Shown in pieces: positions 45,590 to 53,886 of a stretch of DNA of 64,000 bases. The stretch's first letter is position 1. Each line of letters begins with the position of its first letter. Under the pieces are notes generated by a model, which worked only from the letters and a program-made list of their open reading frames with translations, searched no databases and was not told the origin of the DNA. The position numbers were made by a program, and so were the translations under genes. The stretch comes from SIG437 sp045648985. GTDB taxonomy: Bacteria > Bacillota > Clostridia > UBA1381 > UBA9506. The stretch is from the NCBI GenBank assembly GCA_045648985.1, contig JAZROZ010000002.1, positions 1 to 64,000 of the forward strand. Reading direction: 5' to 3'.

Positions 45590-45901
45590 TTACGCTTCTA
45601 TCTTTTCAATTACAACTTTTGTGTAAGGCTGTCTGTGGCCCTGTGTTTTCTTATATCCGCGCTTTGGCTTGAATTTGAAAACGATAACCTTCTTAGCTTT
45701 GCCTTCTTTTAAAACTTTTGCAGAAACCTTAGCACCGTCAACATAAGGAGCACCAACCTTTAAGTCAGCACCTTCGCCCACTGCGATAACTTTGTCAAAA
45801 GTAACAACTTCGTCAGCTGCTGCGCCAAGTTTTTCAACGAAGATAGCATCGCCTTCTGCTACTTTATACTGTTTTCCGCCTGTTTCAATGATTGCGTACA
45901 T
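45590..45901 (-). CDS. rplU: Ribosomal protein L21
   Basis: A 103-residue 50S subunit protein that binds 23S rRNA. The whole sequence fits L21: the MYAIIETGGKQYKVAEGD start, a central acidic stretch, then the RNA-binding tail FKFKPKRGYKKTQGHRQPYT. The length is standard. GGAGGAGGTG precedes the ATG, and a structured leader and a strong promoter lie further upstream. First gene of rplU-prp-rpmA. Confidence 0.97.
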   Translation of the reverse strand: MYAIIETGGKQYKVAEGDAIFVEKLGAAADEVVTFDKVIAVGEGADLKVGAPYVDGAKVSAKVLKEGKAKKVIVFKFKPKRGYKKTQGHRQPYTKVVIEKIEA

Positions 45902-45904
45902 GTC

Positions 45905-45986
45905 GCACCTCCTCCATCCTTGCTCGCTGTGTCAAAAATTTAAAGGTAGGAAAATTTCTCCGTTTGAGACCTTTCACACGCGGCTA
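45905..45986 (-). ncRNA. L21-type ribosomal protein leader
   Basis: The untranslated leader of rplU folds with CGC-GTGT (minus strand, near 45982-45976) against ACAC-A-GCG (45932-45925), continued by AAAGG (45974-45970) against CCTTT (45946-45942), enclosing a small GTCTC/GGAGA hairpin. This resembles the L21 leader element that in Firmicutes is thought to bind L21 for autoregulation. The assignment is from position and fold. Confidence 0.6.
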
Positions 45987-45992
45987 AAAGAT

Positions 45993-46022
45993 ATTATAAC
46001 ACTTTTAAAAGGCTTTTGTCAA
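45993..46022 (-). promoter_or_regulatory. Promoter of rplU-prp-rpmA
   Basis: On the minus strand, perfect TTGACA (46022-46017) and perfect TATAAT (45998-45993) are spaced by 18 bp. Transcription would start near 45986, at the beginning of the leader structure. Confidence 0.88.
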
Positions 46023-46091
46023 CTCATTTTTAAAGAAAAATTTAAAATATAATGTATTTTTCTTATAAGACGGAAAAGTTATTTGATTTTA

Positions 46092-46120
46092 TTGATTTTT
46101 TTGCTCATTCGATGTATAAT
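46092..46120 (+). promoter_or_regulatory. Promoter for the ElaA-type acetyltransferase gene
   Basis: TTGATT (46092-46097) and TATAAT (46115-46120) are spaced by 17 bp, 30 bases before the start codon. It is divergent from the ribosomal operon promoter. Confidence 0.75.
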
Positions 46121-46149
46121 AAACTTAAAAACGAATGTGAGATAGTATT

Positions 46150-46584
46150 ATGAAATTTATTGCAAAAAGTTTTTCAGAGCTTTCATTAGCTGAGCTGTAT
46201 GAAATTTTAAAATCAAGGACAGAGATTTTCCTTTTAGAGCAAAATATCATTTGTCAGGATATGGATGATATTGACTATGAAAGCCTGCATTGTTTTTTCT
46301 GTGACGGCAAAAGAGTCAGGGCATATTTAAGGGCGTTTTGCTTAGAAAAAGACGTTGTTAAGATAGGCAGAGTGCTGACTTTAGAACATAAAAAAGGGCT
46401 TGGAAGCGAGCTTATGAGAAATAGTATTGAGGAAATAAAAGCCCGCTTTAAAGCTAAGAAAATATGCGTAATCGCACAAAAGCAAGCAGTCCCGTTTTAT
46501 GAAAAAATGGGATTTTGCATAACTTCCGATGAGTTTTTGGAAGAAGGAGTAGTGCATGTCGCTATGGAAATGGATTTAGTATAG
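46150..46584 (+). CDS. ElaA-like GNAT N-acetyltransferase
   Basis: A 144-residue acetyl-CoA-dependent transferase of the ElaA group. The N-terminal ELYEILKSRTEIFLLEQNI and the following QDMDDIDYESLH are the ElaA hallmarks. The acetyl-CoA loop is degenerate but recognisable (RVLTLEHKKGLGSELMRNS, containing K-x-G-L-G), and the closing strand is FYEKMGFCITSDEFLEEGVV. The substrate is unknown. It has its own promoter; the ribosome binding site is weak (GTGAGA). dnaE follows 57 bp later in the same direction. Confidence 0.85.
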   Translation: MKFIAKSFSELSLAELYEILKSRTEIFLLEQNIICQDMDDIDYESLHCFFCDGKRVRAYLRAFCLEKDVVKIGRVLTLEHKKGLGSELMRNSIEEIKARFKAKKICVIAQKQAVPFYEKMGFCITSDEFLEEGVVHVAMEMDLV

Positions 46585-46641
46585 CAAGGTATAAAATTTC
46601 ATTGAACGTAAAAACACAAATACAAAAGAGGAGGGGAAATA

Positions 46642-49600
46642 ATGGGTTTTGTTCATTTGCACGTACATACAGAATTCAGCTTTTTAGACGGAGCATGCAG
46701 AATAAACGAAATGATCGAGCGCACTAAAGAGCTTGGAATGAAAGCAATCGCCATAACAGATCACGGCGGAATGTACGGTGTTATAGATTTTTATAAAAAA
46801 GCTAAAGCGGAGGGGATAAAGCCTATTATCGGCTGTGAAGTCTATACCGCTTCTAAAAATATGTATGATAAATCTCACGAGATGGGTAACAGAACAGGCC
46901 ACTTAGTGCTTCTTTGTAAAAATATGACGGGCTATAAAAACCTTATTAAGCTTGATTCACTGGCTTTTACAGACGGTTTTTACTATAAGCCGAGAGTGGA
47001 TATTGAGCATATCAAAAAATATTCACAAGGGTTAATCTGCCTTTCTGCGTGCTTAGCGGGTGATATCCCTAATGCAATACTAAACGATGATATAAAAAGG
47101 GCAAAAGAGCTAATAGAGGAATATATCGAAATATTTGGAAAAGACAACTTCTTTTTAGAAATCCAGGACCATAATATGATGGAGCAAAAGAAGGTAAATC
47201 AGGGCATCATTAAGCTTGCAAAAGAGTATGATTTGGGACTTGTTGCAACAAATGACGTTCACTATCTAAAAAGAGAAGATGCAAAGTATCAGGACATCTT
47301 AATGTGCATCCAGACGAACAGAAAAGTAGCAGAAACAGACAGAATGAGCTTTGAAACAGACGAGTTCTATTTAAAGAGCGAAGAAGAAATGAAAGAGCTT
47401 TTTGGTAGCATCCCCGAAAGCCTTTCAAACACAGAGAAAATCGCTGATATGTGTAATGTTGATTTTGAGTTTGGAAACTATCTTCTTCCCGAGTTTGACG
47501 TGCCGGATGGTAAAGACGCATATGAATATTTAGAGGAGCTTTGCAGAAAGGGAATAAACGAAAGATACGAAACAGTAACTGATGAAATAGAACAAAGACT
47601 ATCCTATGAGCTCCACGTCATCAAAAATATGGGATATGTCGATTACTTCTTAATTGTGTGGGATTTTATAAAATATGCTAAAGATAACGGCATACCGATA
47701 GGCCCTGGAAGAGGCAGTGCTGCAGGAAGTATAGTTGCGTATTCACTTCACATAACAGATATTGACCCGATTCGTTTCAATCTTCTTTTTGAGCGTTTTT
47801 TAAACCCTGAAAGAATCAGTATGCCTGATATTGACGTCGATATATGTAACGAAAACAGAGGAAAAGTAATTGACTACGTTGTAGAAAAATACGGCAGAGA
47901 AAAGGTTGCACAGATTATCACATTTAACGCAATGAAAGCGCGTGCCGCAGTACGTGACGTTGCGAGAGTTCTGGATATTCCATATGCAGATACTGACGTT
48001 ATCGCAAAGCTCATTCCAATGGAAGCAAAAATGACGATTAAAAAGGCGATAGAAATATCACCTGACTTAAAAGAAAGATATGAAGAAGACCCACAGGTAA
48101 AAGAGCTTTTAGATGATGCTATGGCACTCGAGGGCCTGACAAGAAACGCAGGCACTCACGCAGCAGGTGTAATCATCACAAAAGAGCCGATAACGAACTA
48201 TATCCCGATACAGAAAAATGACGAAGTCACAACAACTCAGTTCCCAATGGGAACAGTAGAGGAGCTGGGACTTCTAAAGATGGACTTTTTAGGACTTCGT
48301 AACCTTTCCATCATAAAAGATGCAGTTGATATCATCGAGCTTTCAACGGGTGAAAGACTTGATATTTCAAAAATAGACATAGACAAAAAAGAAGTTTACG
48401 AAATGCTTTCGCGCGGCGAAACTGAGGGCGTATTCCAGCTTGAGAGTCAGGGTATGAAGCAATTTATAAAGGAATTAAAGCCAAACAGTATAGAAGATGT
48501 CATAGCGGGAATATCGCTGTATAGACCCGGTCCGATGGACCAGATTCCAAGATATATTGAAAATAAAAACAATCCACAGAATGTAAAATATAAGCACGAG
48601 ATTTTAGAGCCTATTTTAAACGTAACCTACGGCTGTATGGTGTATCAGGAGCAGGTTATGCAGATTGTCAGGGAAATGGGCGGCTATTCACTGGGAAGAG
48701 CTGACCTTGTTCGCCGTGCAATGAGTAAGAAAAAAGCAGACGTAATGGCAGAAGAACGCAAAAACTTTATCTATGGAAAAACAGATGATGACGGAAACGT
48801 TTTAATCGACGGCGCTTTAAGAAGAGGTGTTTCAGAAGAGGCTGCCAATGCTATATTTGACGAAATGATGGACTTTGCAGAGTATGCCTTTAACAAATCT
48901 CACGCGGCGGCATATGCTGCGATTACGTACCAGACAGCATATTTAAAATGCTTCTATCCTGCACAGTATATGGCAGCGCTGCTCTCAAGCGTATTAGATT
49001 CGCCTGCAAAAGTATCACGATATACGATTGATGCAGAGAGAATGGGAATAAAAATACTTCCGCCTGACATAAATGAAAGTTATAGCGGCTTTACAGAATC
49101 AAACGGAAATATCAGGTTTGGCCTCGCCGTTATTAAAAACATAGGCATAGGATGTATTGACTCAATAGTTAGAGAGAGAAAGAAAAACGGAAAATATAAA
49201 AGCTATGAGGATTTTGTAAAACGTACTTCATATCTAAACGTATCAAAACGAGTACACGAAAATCTCATAAAAGCGGGCGCTTTTTTCTCGCTCGGCGAAA
49301 AACGTTCCGAGCTTTTGATGCGATATAACGAGCTTTTAGACGCAATAGCGGATGACAGAAAGAAAAATGTTGAGGGACAAATCTCACTCTTTGGTGAAGA
49401 TGAGGAAACAGGCATCAGCGAAACATACATTAAAAGAGATGAATTTGACCATAAGATGCTTCTGGCACTCGAAAAAGAAGTTGCAGGCTTCTATATTTCA
49501 GGTCACCCCTTAGATGAATACAAAGATATAGTAGAAAAATATTCAACAATATATTCAGCTGATTTGTTGAGGGATGAAGAGGGAGCAGAAAACGCTATCT

Positions 49601-50121
49601 ATGACGGCAAGGAAGTTTCGATGTGTGCTATCATAACTGCAGTTAAAACAAAGATTGCCAAAAACAATCAAATGATGGCATTTATCACGATTGAAGATTT
49701 GACAGGAAGCATAGAAGCTTTGGTGTTCCCGAAAACGTATAAAGATGTAAAAGCCTACATACAGGAAGACAGCATCGTAAAAATAGACGGAAGACTGAGC
49801 TATCGCGAAGAGGAAGAGCCTAAGCTTTTGTGTAATAGTATAGTTCGCATTTCCGACCTTTCAAAAGAGCCAATAAAAAAGGAAAGTGTAGTAAGTAACG
49901 AAAAGCTATATATAAAATTCAGCTTGGGAAAAGATTTCCTACTCGAAAAAGTAAAGGGAATTTTGAAATTACATAGCGGAAACACTCCTGTCTATGTCCA
50001 TATCGAAGAAACAAAACAAACGGCACTCGCACAGAAAGAATACTTCGTAAATGCAAACGAAGATTTAATGAAAGAGCTTTCCGATATGCTCGGAGAAGAA
50101 AATGTGGTGCTAAGGAAATAA
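46642..50121 (+). CDS. dnaE: DNA polymerase III alpha subunit (DnaE type)
   Basis: A 1159-residue family C replicative polymerase. The N-terminal PHP domain is intact (FVHLHVHTEFSFLDGA, AITDHGGMYGV). The polymerase core has GPGRGSAAGSIVAYSLHITD and the catalytic Asp pair in MPDIDVDICNENRG. A helix-hairpin-helix region follows, then an OB-fold (MCAIITAVKTKIAKNNQMMA) and a C-terminal domain. There is no inserted proofreading exonuclease, so it is DnaE (DnaE1-like length) and not PolC. AGGAGGGGAAATA precedes the ATG. Confidence 0.96.
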   Translation: MGFVHLHVHTEFSFLDGACRINEMIERTKELGMKAIAITDHGGMYGVIDFYKKAKAEGIKPIIGCEVYTASKNMYDKSHEMGNRTGHLVLLCKNMTGYKNLIKLDSLAFTDGFYYKPRVDIEHIKKYSQGLICLSACLAGDIPNAILNDDIKRAKELIEEYIEIFGKDNFFLEIQDHNMMEQKKVNQGIIKLAKEYDLGLVATNDVHYLKREDAKYQDILMCIQTNRKVAETDRMSFETDEFYLKSEEEMKELFGSIPESLSNTEKIADMCNVDFEFGNYLLPEFDVPDGKDAYEYLEELCRKGINERYETVTDEIEQRLSYELHVIKNMGYVDYFLIVWDFIKYAKDNGIPIGPGRGSAAGSIVAYSLHITDIDPIRFNLLFERFLNPERISMPDIDVDICNENRGKVIDYVVEKYGREKVAQIITFNAMKARAAVRDVARVLDIPYADTDVIAKLIPMEAKMTIKKAIEISPDLKERYEEDPQVKELLDDAMALEGLTRNAGTHAAGVIITKEPITNYIPIQKNDEVTTTQFPMGTVEELGLLKMDFLGLRNLSIIKDAVDIIELSTGERLDISKIDIDKKEVYEMLSRGETEGVFQLESQGMKQFIKELKPNSIEDVIAGISLYRPGPMDQIPRYIENKNNPQNVKYKHEILEPILNVTYGCMVYQEQVMQIVREMGGYSLGRADLVRRAMSKKKADVMAEERKNFIYGKTDDDGNVLIDGALRRGVSEEAANAIFDEMMDFAEYAFNKSHAAAYAAITYQTAYLKCFYPAQYMAALLSSVLDSPAKVSRYTIDAERMGIKILPPDINESYSGFTESNGNIRFGLAVIKNIGIGCIDSIVRERKKNGKYKSYEDFVKRTSYLNVSKRVHENLIKAGAFFSLGEKRSELLMRYNELLDAIADDRKKNVEGQISLFGEDEETGISETYIKRDEFDHKMLLALEKEVAGFYISGHPLDEYKDIVEKYSTIYSADLLRDEEGAENAIYDGKEVSMCAIITAVKTKIAKNNQMMAFITIEDLTGSIEALVFPKTYKDVKAYIQEDSIVKIDGRLSYREEEEPKLLCNSIVRISDLSKEPIKKESVVSNEKLYIKFSLGKDFLLEKVKGILKLHSGNTPVYVHIEETKQTALAQKEYFVNANEDLMKELSDMLGEENVVLRK

Positions 50122-50160
50122 AAGTGCTTAATATGTATTTGCATAAAAGAGGTGGCATAA

Positions 50161-50550
50161 ATGAGGAAAAGCATATTTTGTATTATCATTATTGTTGTGG
50201 TGCTAGCTTTAGCAGCTGGCGGTGCTTTATATTTTAAAGCATCCGATGATATTGTTGAAATATCATCAGATAGTGTCAAGGGTATAACAAATGAGGAAGC
50301 AGAGAATTTATGCCAGTCTGTTTTAGGGGAAAAAGACGAAGAAACAGGATTTACATTCTCCTTTGGTACTTCGGGAGCCATTAAAACAAAAGGAAAGCAA
50401 TACTATGTGGTAAGAGTTTCATGGCTGGTAAACGGCAGTCACTTGTCATACATTGGAGATTTCTTTGTCTCGGCAGATGGCAAAGAGATTTATGACGGAA
50501 CGGCTCTGTCAGGCGAATACACAATGGAAAATGTAATATGGAGAGAATAA
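50161..50550 (+). CDS. Small exported or membrane-anchored protein of unknown function
   Basis: A 129-residue protein with an N-terminal hydrophobic segment (about 5-24, IIIIVVVLALAAGGALYF) that is either a signal peptide or an anchor. The outside part has alternating strands (GKQYYVVRVSWLVNGSHLSY, then IGDFFVSADGKEIYDG), which recalls small PepSY-like or immunity-style secreted domains, but I do not recognise the family. AAAGAGGTGG precedes the ATG, 39 bp after dnaE. Codon use and base composition do not stand out from neighbours. Confidence 0.6.
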   Translation: MRKSIFCIIIIVVVLALAAGGALYFKASDDIVEISSDSVKGITNEEAENLCQSVLGEKDEETGFTFSFGTSGAIKTKGKQYYVVRVSWLVNGSHLSYIGDFFVSADGKEIYDGTALSGEYTMENVIWRE

Positions 50551-50562
50551 TTTATCTGAAAC

Positions 50563-50596
50563 TAACGCCAAGACAAAGGGATAAGGGCGTTATGTT
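50563..50596 (+). terminator. Weak terminator after the small exported protein
   Basis: TAACGCC (50563-50569) pairs with GGCGTTA (50586-50592), followed by TGTTTTA. The stem is short and the loop long, so confidence is limited. Confidence 0.45.
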
Positions 50597-50673
50597 TTAA
50601 TGTATTGTTTTTCCAGTCTTGACACGAACATATCTCCTGTTTTTTGCTCATTAATATAGAAAAACTACAAAAA

Positions 50674-50698
50674 AATGCTCGTCTTATAGACGAGCATT
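50674..50698 (-). terminator. Terminator of the coiled-coil protein gene
   Basis: A perfect 11-bp stem (50674-50684 with 50688-50698), loop TAT, sits 13 bp beyond the minus-strand gene's stop, with a T run at its minus-strand 3' side. It also has T residues on the plus-strand side and may work both ways. Confidence 0.85.
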
Positions 50699-50710
50699 TT
50701 CAAATTTTAC

Positions 50711-51151
50711 TTAGTTCTTTAAATCTTTTCTGTTTTCGCGTACTGTTTCAACAGTAGTGATTAAGTTTTCTTCAAGCTGGGCCATCAAACCATCTGCATA
50801 CTGAAGACAGCTGAGTCTGACTTCGCGAGCATTCTCGTTAGCATGCTCGATGATTTCGTTTGCCTGTGCATAAGCCTGCTTTGTGATTTCGTGCTCGTTA
50901 ACCATAGCCAAAATCTTGTCTTCTGCATTTTTAATGATAGCAGCAGCTTCTTTCTGTGCATCTGCAATAATGCGCTGACGTTCTTCTTTTACCCATTTTG
51001 CCTGTTTCATTTCATCAGGGAATTTGATGCGTGCTTCCTGGAGTATGTCTAAAAGCTCGTCTTTATCAACTATGCCTTTTCCCCAGAAAGGAATTGTAAG
51101 ACTGTGTTCTATTTTTTCCTCTAAAACTTCAATTATTTCCATTAATTCCAT
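50711..51151 (-). CDS. Coiled-coil protein resembling an ATP-synthase-b/DivIVA-type helix
   Basis: A 146-residue soluble protein. After a short N-terminal segment (MELMEIIEVLEEKIEHSLTI) nearly the whole chain is charged alpha helix, with a heptad-like RQRIIADAQKEAAAIIKNAE stretch as seen in ATP synthase b-subunit and DivIVA-type helices. This type of protein is often annotated as an ATPase-like hypothetical in Firmicutes, next to rsmD. I start at 51151 with GAGGCGG ahead; extending upstream in frame would run into the end of rsmD with no start signal. A role in division-site or envelope organisation is only a guess. Confidence 0.75.
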   Translation of the reverse strand: MELMEIIEVLEEKIEHSLTIPFWGKGIVDKDELLDILQEARIKFPDEMKQAKWVKEERQRIIADAQKEAAAIIKNAEDKILAMVNEHEITKQAYAQANEIIEHANENAREVRLSCLQYADGLMAQLEENLITTVETVRENRKDLKN

Positions 51152-51191
51152 CTTTACCGCCTCTTTTCTATATGTAATAAAATTTTTTACT

Positions 51192-51731
51192 TTATAAATT
51201 TTGCAAAACAAAAACGAAAATCTTGCCGTATCGTTTAGCTCGATAAATCTTAAAAAGCGACTCATCGGGTGAAAACTTTTCATCATCTGTTTCGCAAATA
51301 ATATAACCGCTATCTGCTAAAAGCTTTCGATTGTGAATCAAAAGCAAAGCTTCATCCAAAAGACCATCACTATATGGTGGGTCAAGAAAAATAATGTCAA
51401 AAGAATCGCAAGTGTTTTCCAAAAAACGAGCAAAATCCGAAAGAATACATTTTGCCCTGCATGACAGGGAAGTGATGCGCAGATTTTCCTTTGTGACAGA
51501 AAGTGATTCTTCGCTTTTATCGACAAAAACTGCACTTTCACAGCCGCGACTGAGTGCTTCTATGCCTAAAGCTCCGCTTCCTGCAAATAAATCAAGGACT
51601 TTAGCATCCATAAGAGAAAACGCAAGCATATTAAAAACTGATTCTTTAACTCTGTCAAGTGTAGGACGGACATTATAATCCGGTGGAGAGACAAGTTTTT
51701 TTCCCCTTGCACTTCCTGAAATCACTCTCAA
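51192..51731 (-). CDS. rsmD: 16S rRNA (guanine-966-N2)-methyltransferase RsmD
   Basis: A 179-residue SAM-dependent enzyme that methylates G966 of 16S rRNA. Motifs are the RVISGSARGKKL start, the RPTLDRVKESVFNML block, the SAM-binding VLDLFAGSGALGIEALSRG and the catalytic IIFLDPPYSDG (DPPY). The length is normal. The start is TTG at 51731. An ATG at 51738 sits 7 bases ahead but out of frame by one, across a run of six T (51730-51735 on the plus strand as A). One base less in that run would give MFLRVISG, so the exact start is uncertain. The coiled-coil gene follows 40 bp downstream. Confidence 0.93.
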   Translation of the reverse strand: MRVISGSARGKKLVSPPDYNVRPTLDRVKESVFNMLAFSLMDAKVLDLFAGSGALGIEALSRGCESAVFVDKSEESLSVTKENLRITSLSCRAKCILSDFARFLENTCDSFDIIFLDPPYSDGLLDEALLLIHNRKLLADSGYIICETDDEKFSPDESLFKIYRAKRYGKIFVFVLQNL

Positions 51732-51816
51732 AAAACATCAATCCCACTTTAATATATTTTTCTACAATACTATTTTATACTATTATCGAAAAATGTCAAG
51801 ATGTTTTATGTATTTT

Positions 51817-53865
51817 TTAACTAAATGTAACACTATTGTCAAATAAACCTTTAATTTTTTCTAAAATCGTCAAATTTTCGCGTTTTTCTAATATCGGATC
51901 ATCGTACATCAGCTCTTTTGATGCTTTTGTGGTCAAATCAAGTATTTCCATATCGCAATAAAGGTCAGCAATCTTAAATACTGGAAGTCCATGTTGACGT
52001 ACACCAAAAAATTCACCAGGACCGCGAAGTGAAAGGTCAGTTTCAGCGATTTTAAAGCCGTCATGGTTGTTTTTCATAGTTTCCATCCGCTTAATTGACG
52101 TTTGAGTATTGCCCTCACTAAAGAGCACGCAGTATGACTTGTTTTTGCCACGTCCGACTCTGCCACGAAGCTGATGAAGCTGAGAAAGACCGAAACGCTC
52201 TGCATTTTCTATAATCATAAGCGTTGCGTTCGGAACATCAACACCGACCTCGATAACACTTGTAGCGCAAAGTACATCAGTTTCGCCACAAGCAAATTTT
52301 GTCATAATTGCTTCTTTTTCTGGAGGCTTCATTTTGCCGTGAATGAAGTCAACCCTTAAATCAGGGAGTATGTTTATTTTTAAGTTTTCGGCATATTCTG
52401 TGACAGACTTTAGGTTTAAGTTTTCAGATTCTTCGACCAAAGGACAAACGATAAATGTCTGATGCCCTAAGCTAGCCTCTTTCCTTATAAAGTTATAAAT
52501 CCGCTGATGCATATGATTACCTAAAACGTATGTTGTGACCTTTTGTCTTCCGGGCGGAAGCTCGTCTATCATTGAAATATCAAGGTCGCCATAGAGAATA
52601 AGCGCCATTGTGCGCGGAATAGGTGTCGCTGTCATAACTAAAGTATGCGGATTTTGAGACTTTTGGGAAAGTAGCTTTCGCTGGTTTACACCAAATCTGT
52701 GTTGCTCATCTGTAATAACCAATCCTAAATTTGAAAATTCCACACCGTCTGAAATAAGCGCATGAGTCCCAACTACAACTATCGCATCCCCTGATGAGAT
52801 GCGCTCGTACACAACGCGTTTTTCTTTAGCACTTGTAGCACCTAAAAGGAGTACAACCTCGATGTTATGCTCTTTAAATACCTTTTTAAGATTTTCAAAA
52901 TGCTGACGTGCTAAAATTTCAGTTGGCGCCATCATAGCCGCAGAAAAGCCGTTTTTTATAGTTACATACATAGCGCATGCCGCGACAATGGTCTTACCTG
53001 AACCAACATCACCGCAAACAAGCCTGTTCATAGCAGTTACCTTTTCCAAATCACTGCAAATCTCACGGACAACACGACTTTGCGCGCCCGTGAGTGAGAA
53101 AGGAAGTTTTTCTGTAAACACAGAAAGACTGCTTGTCACATATGGCTTGGCACTCTTTTTGAGTGCGAAATTCCCTTTTAAGAAGTAAAGCGATGTCTGG
53201 AAGAAGAAAAGCTCTTCAAAAACAAGCCTTTTCCTTGCAAGCTCAAGCATTTGGGCAGACTTGGGAAAATGTATATTGACAATCGCCGTACGCCTTTCAC
53301 ATAAGCCATATTTTTTTATAATATGCTCGGGCAGAGTTTCAGGTATAGCGCCGCATTTTAAAAGTGCATCTTTGACGTAAGCTGAAATCTGGTTTTGATT
53401 TAGTCCTGATTTTAAAGGATAAATGGGGACAATTCTTCCCAAATGAATGTTTTGTCCCTCCTTTTCAAAGATGGGGGATGCCATTTGGCGCTTTGGAGAT
53501 AAAGCTACCTTGCCACAGAAAACATATTCATCACCAATGCGGAACTTCTTTTCTAAAAATTTGATATTAAACCACACAACCTCTAAAGTTCCTGTGCCGT
53601 CTGAAATATTCATTGAATAAATTGTGAGGTTTTGTCTGATTTTGTTTACGCGCATAGCAGAAGAAACGATGGCTTTGATGCACACCGTTTCGTCATGATT
53701 ACACTCTATAATTCTTTTGAAGACAGTTCTGTCTTCGTATGTTCTCGGATAGTAACTGATAAGGTCGGAAATGGTAAAAAGTCCGAGCGAGTTTAAGAGC
53801 TTAGCTCGTTTTTCGCCCACTCCCGATATCGCAGTTATACTTTTGTATAAGTAATTATTATCCAT
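51817..53865 (-). CDS. recG: ATP-dependent DNA helicase RecG
   Basis: A 682-residue superfamily 2 helicase that remodels stalled replication forks and Holliday junctions. The N-terminal wedge/OB domain (YYPRTYEDRTVFKRI) is followed by the helicase core: Walker A in VCGDVGSGKTIVAA, the DEQH box in VITDEQHRFGVNQR, motif III TATPIPRTMALILYGD, and QLRGRVGRGKNKSYC with the TRG-like tail (FFGVRQHGLPVFKIADL). The length matches the family. The gene ends about 85 bp before rsmD, and the YloV gene ends about 20 bp upstream; YloV-RecG order is common in Firmicutes. Confidence 0.96.
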   Translation of the reverse strand: MDNNYLYKSITAISGVGEKRAKLLNSLGLFTISDLISYYPRTYEDRTVFKRIIECNHDETVCIKAIVSSAMRVNKIRQNLTIYSMNISDGTGTLEVVWFNIKFLEKKFRIGDEYVFCGKVALSPKRQMASPIFEKEGQNIHLGRIVPIYPLKSGLNQNQISAYVKDALLKCGAIPETLPEHIIKKYGLCERRTAIVNIHFPKSAQMLELARKRLVFEELFFFQTSLYFLKGNFALKKSAKPYVTSSLSVFTEKLPFSLTGAQSRVVREICSDLEKVTAMNRLVCGDVGSGKTIVAACAMYVTIKNGFSAAMMAPTEILARQHFENLKKVFKEHNIEVVLLLGATSAKEKRVVYERISSGDAIVVVGTHALISDGVEFSNLGLVITDEQHRFGVNQRKLLSQKSQNPHTLVMTATPIPRTMALILYGDLDISMIDELPPGRQKVTTYVLGNHMHQRIYNFIRKEASLGHQTFIVCPLVEESENLNLKSVTEYAENLKINILPDLRVDFIHGKMKPPEKEAIMTKFACGETDVLCATSVIEVGVDVPNATLMIIENAERFGLSQLHQLRGRVGRGKNKSYCVLFSEGNTQTSIKRMETMKNNHDGFKIAETDLSLRGPGEFFGVRQHGLPVFKIADLYCDMEILDLTTKASKELMYDDPILEKRENLTILEKIKGLFDNSVTFS

Positions 53866-53886
53866 AGCAATTGTCCTTTTTTTTAA

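Noticed and set aside
46642..50121. PolC instead of DnaE
   Set aside because: No proofreading exonuclease is inserted in the PHP domain and the domain order is that of DnaE.
49992..50381. Antisense open frame of 129 codons across the dnaE end
   Set aside because: Lies opposite the dnaE C-terminus and the small exported protein; no start signal and no family resemblance.
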